In this document: one piece after another, positions 27,714 through 36,143 of the stretch
Layout of the letters: every line of letters begins with the position of its first letter
Numbering within the stretch: position 1 is the stretch's first letter
NCBI GenBank assembly: GCA_004524435.1
Contig: SDNO01000002.1
Coordinates: forward strand, 1 to 44,948
Direction of reading: 5' to 3'
Origin: Candidatus Thorarchaeota archaeon
GTDB taxonomy: Archaea; Asgardarchaeota; Thorarchaeia; Thorarchaeales; Thorarchaeaceae
DNA: 44,948 nucleotides
Notes under the pieces: generated by a model
What the model saw: only the letters and a program-made list of their open reading frames with translations
Told to the model about the DNA's origin: nothing
Databases searched by the model: none
Position numbers and translations under genes: made by a program

Positions 27714-27734
27714 GCTAGAGGTTCTCCCTCTAGC
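27714..27734. terminator. Perfect 8-bp hairpin GCTAGAGG-[TTCTC]-CCTCTAGC between convergent genes, covering the Ino1 stop codon
   Basis: Direct sequence reading; location between convergent ORFs. Confidence 0.45.
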
Positions 27735-28818
27735 GCTCTCTCTTCCCTTCAATGAACTCGTCTACTCTGTCTCTCGCCTCGAAGTCATCAATCTGGTATC
27801 GCGGGTGCTTGAAACTGTACGATGATATACTAGAGAGCTCTCCACCGATTCCTCTGTCCAGTCCTATCTTGATGGCACGAATGACATCAATGATGACTCC
27901 TGCACTATTTGGGGAGTCCTGCACAGACAACTTCAGGTTTAGGTCCAGGGGCAAGTCTCCAAAGGCTCTGGCTCGCATCGTGATATAGCAGACCTTGTTG
28001 TCTCCCAAGAATGGAACATAGTCACTGGGACCAATCTTGGTCGGCAGTTCGTATTTCACACAGCTTGTGACAGCCTCGGTCTTGCTAACCCTCTTTGATT
28101 TCAGGCGGTCCTCTACTTGCATGTTCTCGAAGTCAGTGTTTCCTCCGATGTTCAGCTGGTAGGTGTTATCTAGTACAAGCCCCCTCTTATCGTAGAGTTG
28201 TGCGAGAACTCTGTGCAGAATTGTAGCACCGAGCTGGCTCTTGATGTCATCACCCGCACAGGGTAGACCCTTTTCCTTGAAGCCCTTTGCAATGGGATCG
28301 TCGGGATCAGAAACGATGAACTCCGGTATTGCATTGATGAATCCTATTCCTGCATCGAGGGCGGCCTTGGCATAGTGTCTGGAGCCTTCGGCACTGCCTA
28401 CAGGAAGATAGCTGACCAGAACATCCGCATCAGCCTTCTTCAACTCCTCAGCAACATCCACCGGTTCTATTTCGTCCTCATCATATGCGAAGAACGATTC
28501 TCTCATGTGGGGGGCTACTCCGTCGGAAATGGGGCCGGGTAGCACCTTCACGCCTGACTTCGGAAGATCAGGCGCAAACTTCCAGCAGCAGTTGGGCTCA
28601 GCCCAGATGGCATCTGCTATGTCTAGTCCTATCTTCTTCCTATTAGCCTCGAAAACTGCAACAAACTTCAGATCCTTGGGGAAATATCCTCCAAAATCAA
28701 CATGCATTAGGCCAGGTATCTCTTCATCTGCCTTGGCGTTCCTGTAATAGTGTACGCCTTGTACTAATGCGGAGGCACAATTGCCAAGTCCTGCTATTGC
28801 GACACGAATGTCTCCCAT
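27730..28818 (-). CDS. ino1: myo-Inositol-1(3)-phosphate synthase
   Basis: 'IRVAIAGLGNCASALVQGVHYYRN', 'DDIKSQLGATILHRVLAQ', 'NIGGNTDFENM', 'LNLKLSVQDSPNSAGVIIDVIRAIKI'. Confidence 0.9.
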   Translation of the reverse strand: MGDIRVAIAGLGNCASALVQGVHYYRNAKADEEIPGLMHVDFGGYFPKDLKFVAVFEANRKKIGLDIADAIWAEPNCCWKFAPDLPKSGVKVLPGPISDGVAPHMRESFFAYDEDEIEPVDVAEELKKADADVLVSYLPVGSAEGSRHYAKAALDAGIGFINAIPEFIVSDPDDPIAKGFKEKGLPCAGDDIKSQLGATILHRVLAQLYDKRGLVLDNTYQLNIGGNTDFENMQVEDRLKSKRVSKTEAVTSCVKYELPTKIGPSDYVPFLGDNKVCYITMRARAFGDLPLDLNLKLSVQDSPNSAGVIIDVIRAIKIGLDRGIGGELSSISSYSFKHPRYQIDDFEARDRVDEFIEGKRER

Positions 28819-28877
28819 GAGTATCTCACCGACTATTCTATGAGCATAAAATAGCTGGACCTTTTAAGACTATCGAG

Positions 28878-29693
28878 CTAGTCATCGGTCGATTCGTCGT
28901 CTTCTTTGTCTACATAGTCTGAAAAGAGAACCTTTCTAGCAGCGGCAACCGTCTTGGGTCCGATTCCGGATACCTCCTCCCATTCATCGATTCTCCTCAC
29001 TACCTCAAAGGGGCTACCAAAGAGATTGAGTAGTGCTTTTGCCCTAACGACATTCACACTTGGGAAGCCTGCTATGAAGAACTCTTGCTCATCAGCCATG
29101 GAGTCTAGCCCCTTTCGTGTTCTCACAACCGGCAATCGGGTGCCACTCTCATCTTTATATCTGTCATCCGGAAATAGGACACCATATATGAGGCCAGCAG
29201 AATGGAGTGCATTGAAGCCCTCCAAGACCTCAATACCTCTCTCTTTTACACTCTCTATCAATGCATCAAAAGCGGAGGGGTGGATGTAACTCACTCGTTC
29301 CATCGTAACCATGAATGGTTTGTTCTTTGACTTGTTGCTCTTGAAGGGAATGTATACACACCCCTTGACCGGGTCTCTTCTGATCGAGAGGACATTCTCA
29401 ATCAAGAGGTAGGGTTTCTCGTATTCGAGAAGAGCATCCATCTGCTTCTGAAATCGCGGCACACCCGCTGCACTCCCCTTCAGCGTGTTGACGAGGTCGT
29501 TGACCGTCTTTCGCTCGATTGCGATTCCCTCTGGACCTAGAACATCGCCAATAGGGATCTTCTGTATCGTGTATTGTATCTCTTCCTTATCCAGCATTGA
29601 CATCAAGTGCTTTACGGAGTTCATCCGTTTGCCGCCCGTCTCATGAACGTCGATGACAACGACAGGCACGTTACCAAACAAATCAGTCTGCAT
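28878..29693 (-). CDS. ERCC4/XPF-type nuclease with C-terminal HhH
   Basis: 'VVVIDVHE', 'GIAIERKTVNDLVNTL', 'EWEEVSGIGPKTVAAARKVL'. Confidence 0.85.
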   Translation of the reverse strand: MQTDLFGNVPVVVIDVHETGGKRMNSVKHLMSMLDKEEIQYTIQKIPIGDVLGPEGIAIERKTVNDLVNTLKGSAAGVPRFQKQMDALLEYEKPYLLIENVLSIRRDPVKGCVYIPFKSNKSKNKPFMVTMERVSYIHPSAFDALIESVKERGIEVLEGFNALHSAGLIYGVLFPDDRYKDESGTRLPVVRTRKGLDSMADEQEFFIAGFPSVNVVRAKALLNLFGSPFEVVRRIDEWEEVSGIGPKTVAAARKVLFSDYVDKEDDESTDD

Positions 29694-29695
29694 AC

Positions 29696-30391
29696 CTAGT
29701 CCTCTTCAAATAGGGTCATAACAGCAGCCATGGATACTTCCCTCGCAAGATTTCCGTCGTCTGACGATCCGATGACAATTGCATCGCCATCTTCAGGTCT
29801 TAGGCTGTCAGTTATGAGGAGTGTTTCTTCTGGGTAGGTGCTCAGTATGTTGAAATCATCCGGCGGCATGAGCAATAGTCCTTCTTTCATCACGAGAGTT
29901 GTGGCTCCGGCATTGCCTGCGCCCCCTTGAATGATTGCCTCATCTCTCTGTCTGATGCCGTCCACAACTGACTCTGCCTTTCCTTTGACTATGTTGGCGA
30001 AGGACTGTTTGAAGACGGTCAGGTTGCCGACGTTCAAGAACAGGCCTAGTGGCACATCATTGGTCAGGTCCTCAAAGAGCGAAGCGCCCTCTGCCGTCAG
30101 TTTTTGTCCCTGTCTTCCTTCGGGTGTGATATATCCACTGTCTGCCAGTCTTCTGAGTAGCGTCCTGACACTGCCCTCCCCTATCGACATGTTCTCGCAG
30201 AGCTCATATCTGCCTAGGGGCTGCTGCCGGCCTATCATCACCGTTGCCACGGCGACATGGTACGGTTTGAAGACAGGGGGAACTCTCCCGTCCGCCGGTA
30301 ATGCTAGTTCAGTGAGTGTGTCTTTCCAGTGCACGACGAGCCAAACTCCATAGTGCTCTCCACCCGGCCTGTATTTTACTCTTCGGTCCAT
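29696..30391 (-). CDS. DUF4443-like winged-helix protein
   Basis: 'FKPYHVAVATVMIGRQQPLGRYELCENMSIGEGSVRTLLRRLADSGYITPEGRQGQKLTAEG'. Confidence 0.7.
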   Translation of the reverse strand: MDRRVKYRPGGEHYGVWLVVHWKDTLTELALPADGRVPPVFKPYHVAVATVMIGRQQPLGRYELCENMSIGEGSVRTLLRRLADSGYITPEGRQGQKLTAEGASLFEDLTNDVPLGLFLNVGNLTVFKQSFANIVKGKAESVVDGIRQRDEAIIQGGAGNAGATTLVMKEGLLLMPPDDFNILSTYPEETLLITDSLRPEDGDAIVIGSSDDGNLAREVSMAAVMTLFEED

Positions 30392-30975
30392 TCCAGCCGG
30401 TCATCCTGCATTGACCATATCGATACGCCAAGGTCCTGCTTGATGGCGGCTTCCAGTCTTGGCACTGCTAGGGGTAGTAGCAGGGCATTGGACAGAATGT
30501 GGACGATGGTGAACGGGGCTCCCGAAAGGACTGCTATCCAATATGGGATGCCAAACGCGAGTGAGTAGCCTGCATTTGTCAATAGATCGAAGATCAGCGT
30601 TGTGAAGGAACCCACTCCCGCCAACTTGAGCCTCCCAGGCCGACCATGCGAACTCACGATTTCACCTTTGCCCAGAACGGCCGCAGTTGCACAGACATAG
30701 CTCCAACCGATGACTTGGAATATCCAAATCTGTGGGATGAAGCCCCCCCAGGGGTTGATCATCCCGAAGACCAATGACATCAGTAGAGCGACCCAGATTC
30801 CCATATTGAGGCCGAACACATATGCCGTCACGAAGAGAATGGTTGTCCCGAATTCTACACTAGGGACTGCCACCAATGCATAATTGCCCACTAGGGCAAG
30901 GGCTGTCATCACGGAAGCGAGGGCAACCCATTTGCTCCTGGAGATGTATGTGTCTTTCTCCTCTGACATCTTCAA
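30376..30975 (-). CDS. ECF transporter S component (substrate unassigned)
   Basis: 'SKWVALASVMTALALVGNYALVAVPSVEFGTTILFVTAYVFGLNMGIWVALLMSLVFGMINPWGGFIPQIW'. Confidence 0.75.
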   Translation of the reverse strand: MKMSEEKDTYISRSKWVALASVMTALALVGNYALVAVPSVEFGTTILFVTAYVFGLNMGIWVALLMSLVFGMINPWGGFIPQIWIFQVIGWSYVCATAAVLGKGEIVSSHGRPGRLKLAGVGSFTTLIFDLLTNAGYSLAFGIPYWIAVLSGAPFTIVHILSNALLLPLAVPRLEAAIKQDLGVSIWSMQDDRLEWTEE

Positions 30976-30985
30976 GCCTCCATGA

Positions 30986-31747
30986 TTACTTCTTCGTGAT
31001 GAGGGCCGCGCCCACTAGGAGCACCGCGGCAATGCCCGCTCCTCCTAGTCCTACAATCATGAAAAGGAGGCCTAGCGGAACAGGCTTGACCGGTTCTTTT
31101 ATCGATGACAATTCAAGGGTCAGGATGTAGGGCACTCCGAAGGAATATGATGTGTTGCAGAACACTAGAACTCCTGTTTCTAGGTCATACGCGAGTTCTG
31201 TCTGTTGAGGCGCACCAAACTCAACTGGGTCTTGAACATAGTCGAAGAAGACGCACTCGTGGGTGTGATTTGAAGCATCTAGTTCCCTCAGCGAGACCTG
31301 TATGGAGCCATTCATGTAGTTTCCACTCTTGCGCGCAGCTGCCTCTTGAGCGGTCTCGTTCAGACGTTCGACAGCCTCTGGGTCGATGGGAATAATTAGC
31401 CCCGGGAAGAATGGAGTCTTTCCCCATACACCAAGCACCAGTTCGATTCCGATTCGGGTGTTATTTGCCTGTGTAGTGAGATTTCCTATTGTGAGATTGC
31501 CAGCTATCTCTGGACTCACAGAGGTAACCTCATACTCGACCTTTGATCCCTTCTCCGCAAGCCACGTCTCGGATCCTGACCAGCCCCACGCAAAAGGGAC
31601 TGATGGACTATCGATTACATTCCACTCAATGATTGTATTGCCATTCTGTGAGGGTATTAGGCATTCGTGGTAGTTGACCGGGAGGAGCACTATCGCCAGC
31701 GTCAATGTTGCCCATATGGCTGATTGTCTGATGATGTTGCTTGGCAA
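30986..31747 (-). CDS. Secreted/anchored surface protein (signal peptide, C-terminal TM anchor)
   Basis: N-terminal hydrophobic leader and C-terminal 'LGLLFMIVGLGGAGIAAVLLVGAALITKK'. Confidence 0.65.
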   Translation of the reverse strand: MPSNIIRQSAIWATLTLAIVLLPVNYHECLIPSQNGNTIIEWNVIDSPSVPFAWGWSGSETWLAEKGSKVEYEVTSVSPEIAGNLTIGNLTTQANNTRIGIELVLGVWGKTPFFPGLIIPIDPEAVERLNETAQEAAARKSGNYMNGSIQVSLRELDASNHTHECVFFDYVQDPVEFGAPQQTELAYDLETGVLVFCNTSYSFGVPYILTLELSSIKEPVKPVPLGLLFMIVGLGGAGIAAVLLVGAALITKK

Positions 31748-31753
31748 AGATAT

Positions 31754-32257
31754 CTACTTCCTCACTGATAGTCGTAGAACGATCAAGAACACAACTGCTG
31801 CCAATCCTACTAGGGGAAGTCCGAATAGAAGGGACCTGTCGATTTCGCCCGGCGTTGTGGTGGTGGTTGCGGTTGTTTCTGCGGGTCCAAAACGCCATTC
31901 AATGGTGTCCCCATGCTCAACTGAATAGTGATTTGCAGCTACAGACCCAATATCACCGTTGACCCAATACTGCCACCAAAGACCAAGTTCCGGATCATTT
32001 GCAACGCTAGCGATGGAAGTCACGAAAGCCATGTTTCCATACCATTCGTACTCAATATCGACAACTTCCTCTGTCACGTTCAGTACTGTAGAGCCCTGCA
32101 ATTCCTCATATGAACTGAGTGTCCCATTCCCGAAGTCAAGTATCAGACTCAGGTTATCTGCGTCTGCAATCCTAATTCCCTCAGTCTCTGTTCTGACCGT
32201 CATTGGTACCGTGAGTGATAGTACTGCCACCATTATTATGATCAGATGCATCCGCAC
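31754..32257 (-). CDS. DUF4430 (transcobalamin beta-domain-like) surface protein
   Basis: 'LGLWWQYWVNGDIGSVAANHYSVEHGDTIEWRFG' is the DUF4430 hallmark; signal peptide and C-terminal TM; GTG 32257 or ATG 32251. Confidence 0.75.
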   Translation of the reverse strand: MRMHLIIIMVAVLSLTVPMTVRTETEGIRIADADNLSLILDFGNGTLSSYEELQGSTVLNVTEEVVDIEYEWYGNMAFVTSIASVANDPELGLWWQYWVNGDIGSVAANHYSVEHGDTIEWRFGPAETTATTTTTPGEIDRSLLFGLPLVGLAAVVFLIVLRLSVRK

Positions 32258-32269
32258 GATTATCCACCA

Positions 32270-32294
32270 GTTGTAGGATTGGTTAACCTACAAC
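32270..32294. promoter_or_regulatory. Inverted repeat GTTGTAGG-N9-CCTACAAC overlapping the predicted start site of the DUF4430 operon
   Basis: 8-bp perfect arms; minus-strand TATA-like CTTAAATC at 32307-32314. Confidence 0.5.
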
Positions 32295-32686
32295 CTCTTG
32301 GAATCGGATTTAAGAATTGTCATTGGTCAGAGTGCAGCCTGACGTCTGGAATGCTGCTGTCATTCGGGAGCCTTTGAGATACGGGTCGCTGGATATGTGA
32401 ACTCTGCAAGGGGACCAAGTTAAGAACGAACGCGATTGCACGCCGCATACGCGATGTTTCTTAAAGAGAGTTTACCCAGACGACTTTCCGCTCCATGGAG
32501 ACTGACTCTCCAGCCGAAGGCGTTCATATGACATTCAGTTATGCGTCCCCTTCAAGTCCTATCAGGATATAGACGATTCTTCGAAAATATACGTTTTGGC
32601 GGCATATCCTTCTCTCTCTTCACCGAAGAACCTAAAACTATCTGAACTCCGACAACTCTTGTTTGTTGGTCTTGCGGTGACTGCTC

Positions 32687-33340
32687 TTGAATGATGATAA
32701 GTACAAGCGACTGGACAGAGGGTTTCTCTTCGTCTTTGAGGGCATTGATGGCGCCGGCAAGACCGTGGTTGCAGATAGGATATCTCAGGAGCTGACATCA
32801 GAAGGATTCGACATTGTGCGTCTTCGAGAGCCGACCAATGAGAGCCCGTGGGGTCAGGAGATTCGGCAGAGGTCGCCCGAAGGAGAACTCAGTCCGGAGG
32901 AGGAGCTTACCCTCTTCATTAAGGACCGCCGGTGGCACGTCAGAGAACGGATTCGTCCCGCATTAGAGCAGAACAAAATCGTCCTATTGGATCGCTATTT
33001 CTTTGCGACCGGGGCCTATCAATCAGTCAGCACAGGTATCTCCTGGCAAGACATTCTGAGAAGAAACCGTGTTGAGATATCTCCTCCTGAACCAGACCTA
33101 GTATTTGTTCTGGATCTTCCTGCCGAGGAGGGTCTCTCTCGTATCACTGGTCGAGGCTGCAAGACAAACAAGCAATTCGAACAACTTGATCGTCTGGTCA
33201 GAGTCCGTCAGGCCTATCTGGAGATGAGCCGTGAAGACGAGGCCAACTACTGTGTTGTGGATGCGGTAGAACCTCTGAAAGATGTGGTGGGCCGAGTTCT
33301 ATCCAGAATCCATCAGGAACTGTCTGAACACGTCATATAA
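32687..33340 (+). CDS. tmk: Thymidylate (dTMP) kinase
   Basis: 'FVFEGIDGAGKTVVADRI', 'REPTNESPWGQEIR', 'VLLDRYFFATGAYQ'; TTG start. Confidence 0.88.
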   Translation: MNDDKYKRLDRGFLFVFEGIDGAGKTVVADRISQELTSEGFDIVRLREPTNESPWGQEIRQRSPEGELSPEEELTLFIKDRRWHVRERIRPALEQNKIVLLDRYFFATGAYQSVSTGISWQDILRRNRVEISPPEPDLVFVLDLPAEEGLSRITGRGCKTNKQFEQLDRLVRVRQAYLEMSREDEANYCVVDAVEPLKDVVGRVLSRIHQELSEHVI

Positions 33341-33403
33341 TCGAAAACCCAATTCGCGGTCGAAAAAGTGACAAGCTTTTTTAGATAGACAACGTGCATC
33401 GTA

Positions 33404-34597
33404 TTGAGAAATATCTCCCCGCAGGCCTTGCCTCAAGGGACCGGGAGTAAGAAAAGAATGCCCGTTGCGATGCTCTTAATCGATTGGGACAGTAAGATTG
33501 GCGCCGTTTTGAAGGCGAAAGTCCCGGATGACTTTGCGGACTACTACCGTGAAGACCTGAATACTGAAGCCATGAGGATCTTCACTTCACACGCAATGGG
33601 TGATGCCACTGCGGGATTCTCTACTCTCAGCGTCAGAGTAGGCGGTGAAGAGTACAATGTGGCCTCCTACTACACTGGGATTGTGCGAGAAGAGGAGCAA
33701 TACTGCGTCTCTCTCTTGCTAACACCATCTGAAGATCCTAAGACGTATGAGGCTGCCATCACATCCGTGGTGTCTCCCATCACAAATGCAGTCATATCCA
33801 TGACAGATGCAGAACTTCAGGAAGAACTCGACAACACGTATCGAAGAATCATACGTCTAGCCGGTATGACAGATGAGAGTCGTTTGGCGCGCTTGTTCTA
33901 CGATGAGGTCTCTCGTGCTGTGTTTCCGAAGCTCTGGAAAGGTGGCATCTCCAAAGAGGATTTAGAAGAGTGGCTCAAAATGGTCACTGGGCTTCCCAGT
34001 GTCAGTGTTGACTCGATACTCTCTCCATTCGAGGAGTTGGGCTTGGTCAAGAGCGAGTGGGTTGACGAGATTGGCCGGACTTGTGTGTTCATGATCAAAG
34101 ACCTTGAGGTCTTCAGAGCTCCACCTCTCACTGCGATGGAATCCGCAGCCGAGATTCTGGATCCTGAGCTTGCTGCTCAGTACAAGGCAGAGGTACTGGA
34201 GTTTCTCACGGAATGGAAGAAGACACCTGAAGATACAGTGGCTATCGCTGAGGTACTCGCAGATCCGGATTGCTATGATGTGTTGACCGAACTCCGGACC
34301 CGCCCAGTGAGCGTTGCGGAGCTGGAGGCATCCCTTGGTATTCCTCCCAAGGAGCTCAGAGCTGCAATCGAGACTCTCAAGAAGTACCGTGTGATCTCAG
34401 AAAAGAGGCGGAAGGGCGCCTCTGGCGAGTTTGACAAGTGGCTCTTCCTGCTGAACGACATCCGAGTACGGCTCTTCTTCCCTGAGTACTTCCTTCAAGA
34501 TCTCATCACCGAGCTTGAGAAGACCCCAGATGACTCTCGTGCTCGAGAGATGGTCCACCAGCATCTGCGCCTCTTGCGAGACAATTTCCCAAGGTGA
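33404..34597 (+). CDS. Longin/roadblock-like N-terminal domain + tandem winged-helix domains
   Basis: 'VAMLLIDWDSKIGAVLKAKVPDDF...TLSVRVGGEEYNVASYYTGIVREEEQYCVSLLL'; wHTH 'PVSVAELEASLGIPPKELRAAIETLKKYRVISEKRRK'; TATA CTTTTTTAG ~26 nt upstream of TTG suggests a leaderless start; ATG 33458 alternative. Confidence 0.6.
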   Translation: MRNISPQALPQGTGSKKRMPVAMLLIDWDSKIGAVLKAKVPDDFADYYREDLNTEAMRIFTSHAMGDATAGFSTLSVRVGGEEYNVASYYTGIVREEEQYCVSLLLTPSEDPKTYEAAITSVVSPITNAVISMTDAELQEELDNTYRRIIRLAGMTDESRLARLFYDEVSRAVFPKLWKGGISKEDLEEWLKMVTGLPSVSVDSILSPFEELGLVKSEWVDEIGRTCVFMIKDLEVFRAPPLTAMESAAEILDPELAAQYKAEVLEFLTEWKKTPEDTVAIAEVLADPDCYDVLTELRTRPVSVAELEASLGIPPKELRAAIETLKKYRVISEKRRKGASGEFDKWLFLLNDIRVRLFFPEYFLQDLITELEKTPDDSRAREMVHQHLRLLRDNFPR

Positions 34598-34762
34598 AAG
34601 AGGCAATCTGCACAGGTTATGTCCGGTCTTTCATTCGCTTCTGACGGGACTGAAGAATAGGTCTCCTATCCATTCTTTACTCCGATACTAAGACATGACG
34701 GGCTATCTCAACCAAGGTAGAAGACAGGCAAAGTTCTTATGTGGTGAATGTGTTCAGAATAC

Positions 34763-35075
34763 TGCGGTTCCGAGTTTGCTCGGATTTCCGCATTTCGAAT
34801 GCTCAAATGCAGGGCGTGTGAATTCCCCGTCGGAAACTCGCATTCGCAACATTGGTCCCAAAATTTGAGTTTCTAGCATTGGTCCCCTTGCAAGATCCCC
34901 TTGCAAACTTGCGCATACTGAATTCTTTCGTGCGCCTTGTGATTGGGCTGGTCTATATGACCTGACGGATGCGGAAGGTTCGCCACTACGGCCCTTGGCC
35001 TGGCGAGCCCCGCTCCTACATTTTGGAAGCAGAGAGTCTGATAGTGCTTGGCAGATGACGAATCATCTCAGGCAC
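34763..35075 (+). ncRNA. Candidate structured non-coding RNA (family unassigned)
   Basis: No ORF >=60 aa; stem-loops at 34763-34792, 34796-34846, 34888-34906, 34971-35013 (4+8 bp, AA bulge, nested GGCC stem) and 35044-35075 (7+6 bp, GC bulge, CGAA loop); wobble pairs are consistent with plus-strand transcription; TATA-like element ~25 nt upstream. Confidence 0.45.
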
Positions 35076-35114
35076 GACTTGACAAGGAGAATGAATTGAT
35101 TTCGTCACAGGCCT

Positions 35115-36047
35115 CTACTTCTCTATCGCCTTTCGAAAGTATAGGAGAGTGTATACCTCTCTGTAGCCTAGTTTGTGATAGAGCGAGATAGCCGGTTCTG
35201 CCTCACTATGCACTAAAAGGGATGACCTAGTTATCCCCATGTCAGCAGCTCTAGCCAAGACCGCTTTCAATATATGGGTTCCAAACCCTCTACCTCTGTC
35301 CTGTGACGCGACCCCAAAGCCTTGGATCAACAGGTTCTTTTCCTCCGATGCTTCCCCCTTGTCCAGTAGACGCCCGTGGCAATAAGAGACTATTTCTCCA
35401 TTGTGAGTCCCTACTAGACTGAGTTCTCCAACGAAATCGTCCCGTTTTCTCAACTCTTCGTAGAAGTCGGAGGTAACAGGCACATAACGGAAGTGGCCCT
35501 CGAAGAGTCGATTCTGTAAGTCCGCCCATTGGGACGAATCCACGCCCTCTGCCTTCCTGATCTCATATTCGGGAATGGCTGTGGGGTGAGTGAAATTCCG
35601 AAGACTACGCAATACCATTCTCTTTAGCCCCCCAACCTTGACACATCCCCAGTTCTTCGCGGCATTGATGGCATATTCTCTGAAGCTCGGGACGATGCAT
35701 ACAAAGGCATCGAAGTCTTTCTGCTGATCCATGGACTCTTCAAGCAGAGCGGTACCTATCCCTTGCTGTCTGAAATCTGGATGGACATGAAGGCGCATCA
35801 ACAACTCCCCCGTCCTGCGTCTGTCTGGGAAGAACACCGATGAACCGATGAGTCTGCCCTCGGAATCTCTGGCAAGAATTGCATTCTCTTCTGGCTTACT
35901 CCCGTGTCTAGAAAAGAGAAGCCGTAAGTAATCCCCATCGATATCCCGATGATCCGTATCATCTTGGCTAGTCACTGCGTTATATAGGTCTGCAAGATCT
36001 TCAAGCATATCATTGGAGCCTTTCTCAAGCGATATCATCCCACTCAC
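35115..36047 (-). CDS. Two-domain GNAT acetyltransferase
   Basis: 'LLMRLHVHPDFRQQGIGTALLEESM' and 'LIQGFGVASQDRGRGFGTHILKAVLARAADMGITRSSLLVHSEAEPAISLYHKLGYREV'; start moved to GTG 36047 (or ATG 36038) because the ORF-track start overlaps the divergent gene. Confidence 0.8.
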   Translation of the reverse strand: MSGMISLEKGSNDMLEDLADLYNAVTSQDDTDHRDIDGDYLRLLFSRHGSKPEENAILARDSEGRLIGSSVFFPDRRRTGELLMRLHVHPDFRQQGIGTALLEESMDQQKDFDAFVCIVPSFREYAINAAKNWGCVKVGGLKRMVLRSLRNFTHPTAIPEYEIRKAEGVDSSQWADLQNRLFEGHFRYVPVTSDFYEELRKRDDFVGELSLVGTHNGEIVSYCHGRLLDKGEASEEKNLLIQGFGVASQDRGRGFGTHILKAVLARAADMGITRSSLLVHSEAEPAISLYHKLGYREVYTLLYFRKAIEK

Positions 36048-36143
36048 ATTGATACCGCTCCCATCATGGGATATTAGCCTGATGGACGGCTCCGCTATTC
36101 GGTGCCTTGGATATGACTGAGATAACAATGAGTCCGTCAAGGA

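Noticed and set aside
34840-34851. H/ACA guide RNA reading of the CGAATGC...GCATTCG hairpin followed by ACA
   Set aside because: ACA spacing is suggestive but no clear K-turn or pseudouridylation pocket could be drawn by eye.
34763-35075. Possibility that this interval is SRP RNA, RNase P RNA or a tRNA
   Set aside because: Looked for the SRP GGAA/AGCAG core, RNase P CR-I/CR-V-like motifs and the tRNA T-loop GGTTCGANTCC; none found convincingly on either strand, so left unassigned.
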